From positions 1-15,395 of the forward strand of contig CAIPGJ010000008.1 in assembly GCA_903864555.1 (NCBI GenBank): 15,395 nucleotides of DNA, written 5' to 3'. The position numbers were made by a program, and so were the translations under genes. This DNA comes from an uncultured Pseudomonadota bacterium (GTDB lineage Bacteria > Pseudomonadota > Gammaproteobacteria > Burkholderiales > SG8-39). The notes under the pieces are model-generated. The model searched no databases and was not told the origin of the DNA. It was given only the letters and a program-made list of their open reading frames with translations. Below are positions 8,290 to 15,395 of the stretch, one piece after another (position 1 is the first letter of the stretch; the number at the start of each line of letters is the position of its first letter).

Positions 8290-8500
8290 TGAGCGAAACC
8301 ACCTCTTCGAAGCTCAATTGTTCCGAGCGACGCAGATTCGCCAGGACGCGGCACTCAAGCACCTCGCAATGCAGGTACATCTGCCGCAACTTTCGCTCGG
8401 CGTCGGCCTCATCGCGGCCCTGGATGGTCAGATTTTCGACCACCAGACCACGGCGGGTGCGAATGCGGAATCCATACTTGATCAAGGATGACTGCAACAT
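8279..8500 (-). CDS. Conserved-looking small protein of unknown function (73 aa)
   Basis: I do not recognise a named family. The product is short and hydrophilic: FRIRTRRGLVVENLTIQGRD looks like a beta-rich start, DEADAERKLRQMYLHCEVLECR like a helix followed by a strand, and SFEEVVSLISK a C-terminal helix. No signal peptide, membrane segment or helix-turn-helix is evident; two Cys (in HCEVLEC) might pair or bind metal. The gene is supported by a well-formed promoter just upstream (8532-8560, leader about 25 bases). The ATG lacks a good ribosome binding site. It is convergent with the parA-like gene and their 3' ends overlap by 11 bases, so antisense interference is possible. Confidence 0.65.
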   Translation of the reverse strand: MLQSSLIKYGFRIRTRRGLVVENLTIQGRDEADAERKLRQMYLHCEVLECRVLANLRRSEQLSFEEVVSLISK

Positions 8501-8531
8501 GTCTGACCAGTTATTTCAATGACTTAAGAAA

Positions 8532-8560
8532 GATATAACACAGCAGTTCGAGGGGGGCAA
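8532..8560 (-). promoter_or_regulatory. Sigma70-type promoter for the 73-aa gene
   Basis: On the minus strand, TTGCCC (8560-8555), a 17-base spacer and TATATC (8537-8532) make a good sigma70 match. The expected transcription start is near 8525, about 25 bases before the ATG at 8500. Confidence 0.55.
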
Positions 8561-8569
8561 TTTAAATGA

Positions 8570-8597
8570 TTGATCTATGTGGCTTTGTTGTCATAAT
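8570..8597 (+). promoter_or_regulatory. Candidate upstream promoter for the DUF3579 gene
   Basis: TTGATC (8570-8575), a 16-base spacer and CATAAT (8592-8597). It is divergent from the promoter at 8532-8560, ten bases away. A transcript from here would have a leader of about 140 bases before the GTG at 8743. Confidence 0.4.
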
Positions 8598-8635
8598 TTA
8601 TGTAAAGGGCATTATCGGTTCCACCTTGCCGGATA

Positions 8636-8664
8636 CTGTAACTCCTTCATGCGCCTGATAGAAT
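8636..8664 (+). promoter_or_regulatory. Candidate proximal promoter for the DUF3579 gene (extended -10)
   Basis: The extended -10 TGATAGAAT (8656-8664) is preceded after 17 bases by a poor -35, CTGTAA (8636-8641). The expected start is near 8671. A small stem GTGGGG/CCCCGC (8677-8682 with 8691-8696, one G-U pair) would then lie near the 5' end of the RNA. No other feature is seen in 8665-8742. Confidence 0.5.
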
Positions 8665-8742
8665 TACATTCTTCCTGTGGGGTCTTGTGTCCCCGCTGTT
8701 CCAATCCCCGAACATGCCAGAACCAACCAGAGGCCAATCAGC

Positions 8743-9030
8743 GTGTCTGCTGAAGCAGAAGAATTCGTCATCACCGGCCTGACTCTGGAAGGCAAGCAAT
8801 TCCGGCCCAGCGACTGGGCCGAGCGTCTCTGTGGCGTGCTATCCGTGTTCGGCGCCGAGAAGCGAATGGAATATTCGCCCTATGTCCAGCCGATGACGTC
8901 GGGAGGGGTGAAATGTGTCGTCGTGAATCGCAAACTCGAGAGCGTGGAACCCATGGCCTTCAAGTTTTTGCTCAGCTTTGCCAAGGATAACGAGTTGCAG
9001 GTGCGCGCGGGCAGGGCAGGCGACCGCTGA
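8743..9030 (+). CDS. DUF3579 family protein
   Basis: This 95-residue protein is of a betaproteobacterial family of unknown function, recognised by FRPSDWAERLCGVLSVFG (about 20-37), MEYSPYVQP (42-50), VKCVVVNRKLESVEP (56-70) and LSFAKDNELQVRAGR (78-91). It is small, soluble and mixed alpha/beta, with no signal peptide or catalytic motif I can name. The start is a GTG with AGAGG (8729-8733) nine bases upstream; the frame continues open to 8677, but the extra residues are proline-rich and unlike the family. By my recollection the family is often found near rpsT and arginine genes in this class, as here. Convergent with rpsT; the two share the terminator at 9074-9102. Confidence 0.85.
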   Translation: MSAEAEEFVITGLTLEGKQFRPSDWAERLCGVLSVFGAEKRMEYSPYVQPMTSGGVKCVVVNRKLESVEPMAFKFLLSFAKDNELQVRAGRAGDR

Positions 9031-9033
9031 TTC

Positions 9034-9069
9034 GCCCTTCCGGCAGGAAGGGCTCCTGCGGCGAGCAGG
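9034..9069. other. Two tandem hairpins after the DUF3579 stop codon
   Basis: A perfect 8-base stem GCCCTTCC (9034-9041) with GGAAGGGC (9046-9053) and a GGCA loop starts three bases after the stop. A second stem CCTGC (9055-9059) with GCAGG (9065-9069) follows at once. Neither has a T-run. They probably cap the 3' end of the mRNA before the terminator at 9074-9102. Confidence 0.45.
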
Positions 9070-9073
9070 CAAC

Positions 9074-9102
9074 AAAAAAGGCGGACCGAAGTCCGCCTTT
9101 TT
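9074..9102. terminator. Bidirectional rho-independent terminator with UUCG loop on the rpsT side
   Basis: The perfect 7-base stem GGCGGAC (9080-9086) with GTCCGCC (9091-9097) is flanked by six A on the left and five T on the right, so it works in both directions. On the minus strand (rpsT) the loop is the very stable cUUCGg tetraloop followed by six T; on the plus strand (DUF3579) the loop is CGAA followed by TTTTT. Confidence 0.92.
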
Positions 9103-9121
9103 CATGTCATCGTGAGCCGGA

Positions 9122-9394
9122 TCAGGCTGCTGCGCCCATGCTCTTGATCTTGGCTGACAGGCGGCTCTTGTGCCGGGAAGCCTCATTCTTGTGAATGATG
9201 TTCTTGTCGGCAATCCGATCAACAACGCTGATCGACGTGCGGTAGACCTCCTGAGCTGCGGCCTTGTCACCGGCTTCAATGGCCTTGACGACGCTTTTCA
9301 GGGCAGTGCGATACTCGGAACGCTGGCTGGCGTTGTGTTGACGGCGCTTTTCGGACTGACGAGCGCGCTTGCGTGAACCTGCGGTATTTGCCAT
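9122..9394 (-). CDS. rpsT: 30S ribosomal protein S20
   Basis: S20 is a 16S rRNA-binding primary assembly protein of the small subunit. The 90-residue sequence starts [20 protein letters not shown] and is highly basic and helical, with the family segments [19 protein letters not shown] and [21 protein letters not shown]. coli S20 has 87 residues. The start is set by homology and by GAGAGGG about 10 bases upstream; the frame is open further upstream, but the promoter lies there. It is a single-gene transcript: own promoter (9443-9472) and a strong terminator 20 bases after the stop. In E. coli S20 represses its own translation; nothing here shows whether that holds. Confidence 0.97.
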   Translation of the reverse strand: MANTAGSRKRARQSEKRRQHNASQRSEYRTALKSVVKAIEAGDKAAAQEVYRTSISVVDRIADKNIIHKNEASRHKSRLSAKIKSMGAAA

Positions 9395-9442
9395 GTGACT
9401 CGAACCCTCTCGACCGGATGCTGGCGGGAAATGAAGGGCGGA

Positions 9443-9472
9443 AGTATAGACTGGAAACGTCGTGTAAGGCAA
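9443..9472 (-). promoter_or_regulatory. rpsT promoter with GC-rich discriminator
   Basis: On the minus strand, TTGCCT (9472-9467), an 18-base spacer and TATACT (9448-9443), followed by TCCGCCC. The predicted start near 9436 gives a leader of about 42 bases. A GC-rich discriminator after the -10 is typical of promoters inhibited by ppGpp/DksA, as expected for a ribosomal protein gene (inference). Confidence 0.65.
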
Positions 9473-9501
9473 GCACTCGTGTTCCCCCTTCGCCGCGGCC
9501 C

Positions 9502-9507
9502 TATAAT
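9502..9507 (+). promoter_or_regulatory. murJ -10 element (perfect TATAAT)
   Basis: A consensus TATAAT lies 8 bases before the murJ ATG. No good -35 is seen at the right distance (GTGTTC at 9479-9484). If used, transcription would start at about 9513-9516, leaving almost no leader. Confidence 0.5.
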
Positions 9508-9515
9508 GGCGGCCC

Positions 9516-11090
9516 ATGTCCGGTCAGTATCCTTCCCAGGAAAAAAAGCCCCGTAAAAGCCTGCTGAGGGCGCTGGGCACCATCAGCAGCCTGACACTGG
9601 TTTCCCGAATACTCGGTTTCGTTCGTGACGCCATCATCGCCAGGGTTTTCGGTGCCGGTGTTGCCACAGACGCCTTCTTCATCGCCTTTCGCCTCCCCAA
9701 CCTGCTCAGGCGACTGTTTGCCGAAGGGGCCTTTTCCCAGGCTTTCGTGCCGATACTGGCCGAGTACCGGAATCGCGAGGGCGAAACCGCCACGCGGCTG
9801 CTGGTCGATCGCACTGCCACTCTGCTGTCGCTGGTTCTGCTGGCGGTATCGGTGGTGGGCATGCTGCTGGCTCCGGTGATCATCTACATCAGCGCTCCGG
9901 GCTTTTCAGCCGATGCCGACAAGTTCGACCTCACTGTCGCCATGCTGCGCATCACCTTCCCCTACATACTGTTCATATCGCTGGTGTCCCTGGCAGGGGG
10001 CATCCTCAATTCCTGGAGCCGTTTTGCCGTCCCGGCATTCACGCCGACCTTGCTGAATGTGGCCATGATCACCGGGGCGGCCTGGGGGGCGCCGTATTTC
10101 GACCCGCCCTCGCTGGTGCTGGCCTGGTCGGTGTTCGCAGGGGGGGTATTGCAACTGGCCTTCCAGGTTCCCGCGCTGTCACGCATAGGCATGCTGCCCC
10201 GGCCCCGGCTCGGCCTGACAGATCCGGGCGTGCTGCGCATACTCAAGTTGATGGGCCCCGCCGCGCTGGGCGTCTCCGTGGCCCAGGTCAGTCTCATCAT
10301 CAACACCATATTTGCCTCGTTTCTGGCAACCGGCAGCGTCTCCTGGCTGTACTACGCCGACCGGCTGATGGAATTCCCCACCGGGCTGCTGGGTGTTGCG
10401 CTCGGGACCATTCTCCTGCCCGGCCTGTCGAAATACCATTCAACGCTGGCTGCCGATGAGTACGGGAAGTTGATCGACTGGGGCCTGCGACTGGCGCTGA
10501 TGCTGGCCCTGCCGGCAGCGGCCGCTCTGGCCGTTCTGGGCGTGCCATTGATCACCACGCTGTTTCACTATGGCCAGTTTTCCGAGCAGGATGTGTGGAT
10601 GACCCGCCAGGCCCTGAATGCCTACAGCGTGGGGCTGACGGCACTCATCCTGATCAAGGTGCTGGCCCCGGGTTTCTACGCGCGTCAGGATGTGCGCACG
10701 CCAGTGAAGATCGCCATCATGACCTTGATCTTCACGCAATTGATGAATGCCGTGTTCGTCGTGCCTTTGCAGCATGCCGGCCTGGCCCTGGCCATCAGCC
10801 TCGGGGCGTGCCTCAATGCCGGTGTGCTGTTGTACTGCCTGCGCAAGGACGGCATCTATCAACCCCAGCCGGGCTGGATGGCCTTCAGCGTGAAGGTGAT
10901 CGTCGCAGTGGGCCTGATGGTACTGGCACTGTGGCTGGTGTCGGGCCCGGACCAGTGGTGGCTGGAGAGTTCGGGGCGCATGCGTGTGCTGGGCCTGGGT
11001 GGCCTGGTGATGCTGGGAATGTCGGTCTACTTCGGTGTGCTGGTGGTGCTGGGATTTCGCCCCCGTGATTTCGGCCGCAATGCCGACTGA
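9516..11090 (+). CDS. murJ: Lipid II flippase MurJ
   Basis: MurJ flips the peptidoglycan precursor lipid II across the inner membrane. The 524-residue MOP-superfamily protein is strongly hydrophobic with about 14 membrane helices. Its N-terminal part, [19 protein letters not shown] then [21 protein letters not shown], aligns with E. coli MurJ; residues equivalent to the functionally important Arg18, Arg24 and Asp39 are Arg31, Arg37 and Asp52. This offset means a hydrophilic 13-residue extension ([10 protein letters not shown] and on). No ATG, GTG or TTG occurs between the first codon and the conserved region, so the extension is forced. No ribosome binding site precedes the ATG, and a TATAAT sits 8 bases upstream, suggesting a leaderless mRNA. 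It is divergent from rpsT. Confidence 0.96.
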   Translation: MSGQYPSQEKKPRKSLLRALGTISSLTLVSRILGFVRDAIIARVFGAGVATDAFFIAFRLPNLLRRLFAEGAFSQAFVPILAEYRNREGETATRLLVDRTATLLSLVLLAVSVVGMLLAPVIIYISAPGFSADADKFDLTVAMLRITFPYILFISLVSLAGGILNSWSRFAVPAFTPTLLNVAMITGAAWGAPYFDPPSLVLAWSVFAGGVLQLAFQVPALSRIGMLPRPRLGLTDPGVLRILKLMGPAALGVSVAQVSLIINTIFASFLATGSVSWLYYADRLMEFPTGLLGVALGTILLPGLSKYHSTLAADEYGKLIDWGLRLALMLALPAAAALAVLGVPLITTLFHYGQFSEQDVWMTRQALNAYSVGLTALILIKVLAPGFYARQDVRTPVKIAIMTLIFTQLMNAVFVVPLQHAGLALAISLGACLNAGVLLYCLRKDGIYQPQPGWMAFSVKVIVAVGLMVLALWLVSGPDQWWLESSGRMRVLGLGGLVMLGMSVYFGVLVVLGFRPRDFGRNAD

Positions 11091-11127
11091 ACCCGGTCCG
11101 CGGGCCGGTCAACTGGCAAAAAGCCGC

Positions 11128-11133
11128 TATAAT
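11128..11133 (+). promoter_or_regulatory. Candidate -10 element for ribF-ileS-lspA
   Basis: A consensus TATAAT lies in the 129-base gap between murJ and ribF; the predicted start is near 11140, giving a leader of about 80 bases. No convincing -35 is seen. The leader contains a 6-base stem CCCGGC (11178-11183) with GCCGGG (11190-11195). No FMN riboswitch is recognisable, and no T-tailed terminator follows murJ. Confidence 0.45.
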
Positions 11134-11219
11134 TCAAAAACTTTGCGCATTTTGCGCCTGTCAAAAACCATGATAGTCCCGGCCGGCTTGCCGGGGCGGA
11201 TTTGCATCGAAGCCTTCCC

Positions 11220-12164
11220 ATGATCGTCACCCACGGCCTTGCGCCCCTATGCGATGACCGCGCCGGTGCAGCAGTGACCATCGGCAATTTTGATGGTGTC
11301 CACGTCGGCCATGGCGCCATGATTGCGCGCGTGTGCGTGGCTGCCAGGCAGGGCGACCTCGCCACCTGCGGACTGACTTTCGAGCCACATCCACGTGAAG
11401 TGTTCACGCCCGAGAATGCGCCCACCCGGCTGACCTCGTTGCGGGAAAAGCTGGAGTTGCTCGGGGCCCTCGGGCTTGATCGCACCCATGTCCAGCGATT
11501 CACCCGCACATTTGCCGGCCTGACCCCGGAAGCCTTTGTCGAGCAGGTTCTGGTGCGCACCCTGCGCGCACGCTGGGTCATGGTGGGCGATGATTTCCGC
11601 TTTGGCGCCAGACGGGCCGGTGATGTCGCCACACTGAGGGCGCTCGGAAAGGCACACGGTTTCGAGGTGGAAACCATGTCCACGGTCATGCAGGATGGCG
11701 TGCGGGTGTCCAGTTCTGCGGTGCGCGAGGCGCTCGCCGCCGGCAAGCTGGCACATGCGGCCCGTCTGCTCGGGCGCAATTACAGCATCAGCGGCCGTGT
11801 GGTCCACGGCGACAAACTCGGGCGCACCCTGGGGTTTGCCACGGCCAACATCCAGCTCAGGCACAACCGGCCGCCGCTGAACGGCATATTTGCGGTGAGA
11901 TTGCACGGTGCCGGCACCGCGGCACGGGATGCCGTGGCGAGCCTGGGCGTGCGTCCCACGGTCAAGGCCGCCGGCGCGCGCGCGGTGCTGGAAGTGCATG
12001 TATTCGATTTCAACGAGGATCTTTACGGCCGGCACGTCCGGGTGGAGTTTGTGGAGAAGATCCGGGACGAGGAAAAGTACGAGGGACTGGAAGCCCTCAA
12101 GCGGCAGATCGCCCTGGACTGTGCCGAGGCCCGCCGCCTGCTTGCCGATTCACGCAATCACTGA
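11220..12164 (+). CDS. ribF: Bifunctional riboflavin kinase / FAD synthetase
   Basis: RibF phosphorylates riboflavin to FMN and adenylates FMN to FAD. The 314-residue length equals the usual form (E. coli 313). The N-terminal nucleotidyltransferase has TIGNFDGVHVGH (20-31), the strand TFEPHPREVF (53-62) and SSSAVREAL (164-172). The C-terminal flavokinase has GRVVHGDKLGRTLGF (192-206), then ATAN at 207-210 where PTAN is usual, and LEVHVFDFNEDLYG (257-270) with the catalytic Glu258. The ATG at 11220 starts the family N-terminus (a TTG at 11202 is in frame but less likely). The ribosome binding site is weak. The stop is 6 bases before ileS, so they are co-transcribed. Confidence 0.96.
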   Translation: MIVTHGLAPLCDDRAGAAVTIGNFDGVHVGHGAMIARVCVAARQGDLATCGLTFEPHPREVFTPENAPTRLTSLREKLELLGALGLDRTHVQRFTRTFAGLTPEAFVEQVLVRTLRARWVMVGDDFRFGARRAGDVATLRALGKAHGFEVETMSTVMQDGVRVSSSAVREALAAGKLAHAARLLGRNYSISGRVVHGDKLGRTLGFATANIQLRHNRPPLNGIFAVRLHGAGTAARDAVASLGVRPTVKAAGARAVLEVHVFDFNEDLYGRHVRVEFVEKIRDEEKYEGLEALKRQIALDCAEARRLLADSRNH

Positions 12165-12170
12165 AATGAC

Positions 12171-15041
12171 ATGAACGACAAAAAAGACAAATCCGGTGGC
12201 AAGGGCGGCGTGGACTACAAGGACACGCTGAACCTGCCCGACACTGCATTCCCGATGCGCGGGGACCTTGCCAGGCGCGAGCCGCTGTGGGTCAAGGAGT
12301 GGGAAGAAAAAAAGATTTACGAAAAGATCCGCGCGGCATCCAGCGGTCGGCCGAAGTTCGTGCTGCACGACGGCCCGCCCTATGCCAATGGCGATATCCA
12401 TATCGGCCATGCCGTCAACAAGGTCCTGAAAGACATCATCGTCAAGTCACGCCAGCTGGCCGGCTTCGACGCGCCCTACGTGCCCGGCTGGGACTGCCAT
12501 GGCATGCCCATCGAAGTGCAGATCGAAAAGACCCACGGCAAGAACATTCCGGTCGAGCAGACCCAGCAGCTGGCGCGCGCCTATGCCACCGAGCAGGTGG
12601 CGCGCCAGATGAAGGACTTCAAGCGCCTCGGCGTGCTGGGCGACTGGGACAATCCCTACCTCACCATGGCCCATGGCAATGAGGCCGACGAGATCCGCAC
12701 CCTGGGAAAACTGCTGCAGAAGGGGTATGTGTATCGCGGCCTGAAGCCGGTCAACTGGTGTTTCGACTGCGGCTCTGCGCTGGCCGAAGCCGAAGTGGAG
12801 TACGCCGACAAGAAGGACATCGCCATCGATGTCGGCTTTCCCTTTGCCGAGCCGGACAGGCTGGCTGCGGCCTTCGGCCTGCCCAGCCTGCCCCAGGGCA
12901 ACGGCTGGATCCTCATCTGGACCACCACCCCCTGGACCATACCGGCCAACCAGGCGCTCAACGTCCATCCCGAGTACGACTACAACCTGGTGGAAACCGA
13001 ACGCGGCCTGCTCATCCTCGCGGCCGAACGCCAGGCGGCCTGTCTGGAGAGCTATGGTCTGAAGGGCAACACCCTCGCCACCTGCAAGGGTGCGGCGCTC
13101 GACCACATCGCCTTCCGTCATCCCTTCCATGACCGCCTGTCGCCGGTGTACCTCGGCGACTATGTGACGCTGGATACCGGCACCGGCATCGTCCACAGCG
13201 CCCCGGCCTATGGCGTGGAGGATTTCCAGTCCTGCCGCCACAACGGCGTGAAGGACGAACACATCCTCACGCCCGTCATGGGCGACGGCAAGTACGCCTC
13301 CACCTTGCCGTTCTTCGGCGGCATGATGATCTGGAAGGCCAACCCGGAGATCGTCAAGAAGATCGAGGAGACCGGCTGCCTGTTCCGTTCCGAGACCTAT
13401 CTGCACAGCTACATGCATTGCTGGCGGCACAAGACACCCATCATCTATCGCGCCACCACCCAGTGGTTTGCCGGCATGGACGATGTGCCGGGTTACGCCG
13501 GTGCGCAGCCTGCAGGGTCGCTGCGCGCTGCGGCACTGCGCGGCATCGAACAGACCATGTTCTACCCCGGCTGGGGTAAGGCGCGCCTGCACGGCATGAT
13601 CGCCAACCGGCCGGACTGGACCTTGTCGCGCCAGCGGCAATGGGGCGTGCCCATGCCCTTCTTCATCCACCGTGAAACCGGCGCATTGCATCCACGCACG
13701 CCGGAGCTGCTGGAACAGGTGGCCAAGCGCGTTGAAGCCGGCGGCATCGAAGCCTGGCAACGCGTCGACGTGAAGGAATTCCTCGGCGCCGATGCGGAGC
13801 ATTACGAGAAGGTGAAGGACACGCTGGATGTCTGGTTCGACTCTGGCGCCACCCACCAGACGGTGCTGGGCGGGCCCGGCGGCGACAAGGCGGGTGCGGG
13901 CTCGCACGGCGCCAAGCTCGGATTTCCTGCCGATCTCTATCTGGAAGGATCGGACCAGCACCGCGGCTGGTTCCACTCGTCGCTGCTGGTGTCCAGCATG
14001 CTCAACGGCATGCCGCCCTACAAGGCGCTGCTCACGCACGGCTTCGTCGTGGACGGCCAGGGCCGCAAGATGTCCAAGTCCATGGGCAATGTCATTGCAC
14101 CGCAGAAGGTGTCCGACTCGCTGGGCGCGGAAATCCTCAGGTTGTGGGTGGCGAGCACGGATTACTCGGGCGAGCTGTCCATCTCCGACGAGATTCTCAA
14201 GCGCGTGGTCGAGGCCTACCGGCGCATCCGCAACACCCTGCGCTTCCTGCTGGCCAACACCGCGGACTTCGATCCGTCGAAGCACGCCCTGCCGCCGGAG
14301 CAGTGGCTGGAGATCGACCGGTACGCCGTGGCACGCACGGCACAACTGCAGGCCGACATCCTTGCCGAGTACGAACGCTACGAGTTCCATCCGGCGATGG
14401 CGCGCCTGCAGACCTTTTGTTCCGAGGATCTTGGCGGTTTCTATCTCGACATCCTCAAGGACCGCCTTTACACCAGCGGCATTGATTCGAAGGCAAGGCG
14501 TTCCGCGCAGAGCGCCCTGTGGCACATCGGCCAGAGCCTGGTGCGCCTGATGGCGCCGGTGCTGTCCTTCACCGCCGAAGAGGCCTGGAAGGCACTGGCC
14601 CCGGCGGATGACACCATCTTCACCCACACCTACCATGCACTGCCCGCCGTGGCCGAAGCGGAGGCCCTGCTGGACAAGTGGCAGCGGCTGCGCACGGTCC
14701 GCTCCGAGGTGACCAAGCAACTGGAGGAATCGCGGGCCGCCGGCAAGATCGGCTCTTCCCTGCAGGCCGAAGTGGTGGTGCGTGCCAGCGGCGACAAGCT
14801 GTCGCTGCTACAGGGCCTGGGCGATGACCTGCGCTTCGTGCTCATCACCTCCAGCGCGCGTGTTGAAGCCGTGAGCAGCAGTGCCGACGAATCCGTGGAG
14901 GTCCATCCCAGCAGCCACGCCAAGTGCCCGCGCTGCTGGCATTACCGTGGTGATGTCGACGCCGACCCGCAGCACCCGGGCCTGTGCGGGCGCTGCACCA
15001 GCAATCTGTTCGGCACCGGCGAGGCCAGGCTGCATGCCTGA
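12171..15041 (+). CDS. ileS: Isoleucyl-tRNA synthetase
   Basis: IleS charges tRNA-Ile and edits misactivated valine. The 956-residue class I enzyme has HIGH at 77-80 (in [15 protein letters not shown]), the editing-domain signature [11 protein letters not shown] starting at 251, [14 protein letters not shown] at 591-604 and KMSKS at 633-637. Its C-terminus carries a zinc site of two CxxC pairs (Cys919/922 and Cys939/942). This is the normal bacterial type with a full-length zinc domain. It starts 6 bases after ribF without a strong ribosome binding site, and its last codons overlap lspA. The order ribF-ileS-lspA is a well-known conserved proteobacterial operon. Strong GC bias gives long open antisense frames here, which are not genes. 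Confidence 0.98.
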   Translation: MNDKKDKSGGKGGVDYKDTLNLPDTAFPMRGDLARREPLWVKEWEEKKIYEKIRAASSGRPKFVLHDGPPYANGDIHIGHAVNKVLKDIIVKSRQLAGFDAPYVPGWDCHGMPIEVQIEKTHGKNIPVEQTQQLARAYATEQVARQMKDFKRLGVLGDWDNPYLTMAHGNEADEIRTLGKLLQKGYVYRGLKPVNWCFDCGSALAEAEVEYADKKDIAIDVGFPFAEPDRLAAAFGLPSLPQGNGWILIWTTTPWTIPANQALNVHPEYDYNLVETERGLLILAAERQAACLESYGLKGNTLATCKGAALDHIAFRHPFHDRLSPVYLGDYVTLDTGTGIVHSAPAYGVEDFQSCRHNGVKDEHILTPVMGDGKYASTLPFFGGMMIWKANPEIVKKIEETGCLFRSETYLHSYMHCWRHKTPIIYRATTQWFAGMDDVPGYAGAQPAGSLRAAALRGIEQTMFYPGWGKARLHGMIANRPDWTLSRQRQWGVPMPFFIHRETGALHPRTPELLEQVAKRVEAGGIEAWQRVDVKEFLGADAEHYEKVKDTLDVWFDSGATHQTVLGGPGGDKAGAGSHGAKLGFPADLYLEGSDQHRGWFHSSLLVSSMLNGMPPYKALLTHGFVVDGQGRKMSKSMGNVIAPQKVSDSLGAEILRLWVASTDYSGELSISDEILKRVVEAYRRIRNTLRFLLANTADFDPSKHALPPEQWLEIDRYAVARTAQLQADILAEYERYEFHPAMARLQTFCSEDLGGFYLDILKDRLYTSGIDSKARRSAQSALWHIGQSLVRLMAPVLSFTAEEAWKALAPADDTIFTHTYHALPAVAEAEALLDKWQRLRTVRSEVTKQLEESRAAGKIGSSLQAEVVVRASGDKLSLLQGLGDDLRFVLITSSARVEAVSSSADESVEVHPSSHAKCPRCWHYRGDVDADPQHPGLCGRCTSNLFGTGEARLHA

Positions 15042-15395
15042 GCCGGTTTCAACACGGGGCCTGCCCCCTGGGGTGCCGGTGGTGGTGGCGCCAGGCGGCA
15101 ACTGGTTGCGCTGGCTGGTGCCCGCTGCCGTGATCATCATGCTCGACCAGTTGAGCAAGCAATGGCTGCTCGCGGCCCTGCAGCCGGGGGAAACCATTAT
15201 GGTGACGGGCTTTTTCAAGCTCGTGCTGTGGTTCAACACCGGTGCCGCCTTCAGCTTCCTGGCCGATGCCGGGGGCTGGCAGCGGCTGGTGTTTGTCGGC
15301 ATTGCCCTGGTGGCGACCGGGGTGATCACCTGGCTGCTGCGCAAGCATCCGGAACAAAGTCTGTTCTGTGCCGGACTAAGCCTGATCATGGGCGG
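15034..15395 (+). CDS. lspA: Signal peptidase II (prolipoprotein signal peptidase), 3' end missing
   Basis: The frame from the ATG at 15034 runs off the window (120 complete codons). LspA is an inner-membrane aspartyl protease that cleaves signal peptides from diacylglyceryl-prolipoproteins. Visible motifs are the first catalytic-Asp region LDQLSKQWL (Asp38) and [13 protein letters not shown] (Asn68), after the first membrane helix (about 24-37), with a further hydrophobic helix [18 protein letters not shown]. The second catalytic-Asp motif (GNxxD) is beyond the edge. The ATG overlaps the ileS stop by 8 bases. From this ATG the protein has about 15 hydrophilic, proline-rich residues more than E. 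coli LspA; a GTG further down could be the true start. Confidence 0.92.
   Translation, partial: MPEPVSTRGLPPGVPVVVAPGGNWLRWLVPAAVIIMLDQLSKQWLLAALQPGETIMVTGFFKLVLWFNTGAAFSFLADAGGWQRLVFVGIALVATGVITWLLRKHPEQSLFCAGLSLIMG

Noticed and set aside
7489..8500. Toxin-antitoxin or plasmid partition module
   Set aside because: The ATPase lacks a ParB partner and the small gene is convergent with its own promoter, not co-transcribed; neither has toxin or antitoxin features I can see.
8283..8522. Plus-strand 79-codon frame opposite the 73-aa gene
   Set aside because: It has no ribosome binding site and a Ser/Arg-rich shadow-like composition. The opposite strand has a good promoter and a better-shaped protein.
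9395..9517. Upstream extension of rpsT by 41 codons
   Set aside because: The S20 N-terminus [10 protein letters not shown] is canonical, and the promoter -10 and -35 elements lie inside the would-be extension.
11141..11157. TTTGCGCAT TTTGCGCCT near-repeat in the ribF leader
   Set aside because: It is too short and a single pair only; no wider repeat or known operator matches, so chance is likely.
11091..11219. FMN riboswitch before ribF
   Set aside because: The conserved RFN element is longer than this and its core is not recognisable; only a TATAAT and one small stem are present.
12447..14720. A 757-codon open frame antisense to ileS
   Set aside because: It lies wholly opposite a certain, motif-complete IleS gene. 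Its translation is low-complexity and rich in His, Gln, Val, Gly and Arg, as expected of the complement of high-GC codons, and has no recognisable domain.

Overview
The window looks like a chromosomal segment of a betaproteobacterium, most likely Burkholderiales or a close relative. The base composition is GC-rich. It carries a Bug/TctC-type periplasmic receptor, a DUF3579 gene beside rpsT and the arginine genes, and the chain murJ / ribF-ileS-lspA. All of these fit that class, but genus cannot be told from the sequence.

Layout. (1) 1-2420, plus strand: two tandem, paralogous FAD-dependent oxidoreductases of the fumarate reductase/tricarballylate dehydrogenase superfamily, overlapping by ATGA; the first is cut by the window edge. 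(2) 2469-7241, minus strand: a tight run argD-argF-bug-argG-ppnP with gaps of 3 to 40 bases. It makes ornithine by transamination, then citrulline, then argininosuccinate. A secreted solute receptor sits inside the run and a nucleoside phosphorylase closes it. (3) 7242-7488: an AT-richer, hairpin-rich divergent intergenic region, including a terminator-shaped hairpin that faces argD and may be an attenuator. (4) 7489-8500: an orphan ParA/Soj-type ATPase and a convergent 73-residue protein of unknown function. (5) 8501-9102: an AT-rich promoter region, the DUF3579 gene, two hairpins and a bidirectional UUCG-loop terminator. (6) 9122-9394: rpsT on the minus strand with a good promoter. (7) 9516-15395, plus strand: murJ (lipid II flippase), ribF (FMN/FAD synthesis), ileS (isoleucyl-tRNA synthetase) and the 5' part of lspA (signal peptidase II), whose start lies inside the ileS stop region.

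Most of the window is housekeeping. The parts most worth a second look are the arg operon with its embedded receptor and attenuator-like leader, the orphan ParA with its small convergent partner, the apparently leaderless murJ with a forced N-terminal extension, and the duplicated flavoproteins of unknown substrate. I found no CRISPR array, rRNA, tRNA, insertion sequence or phage gene.
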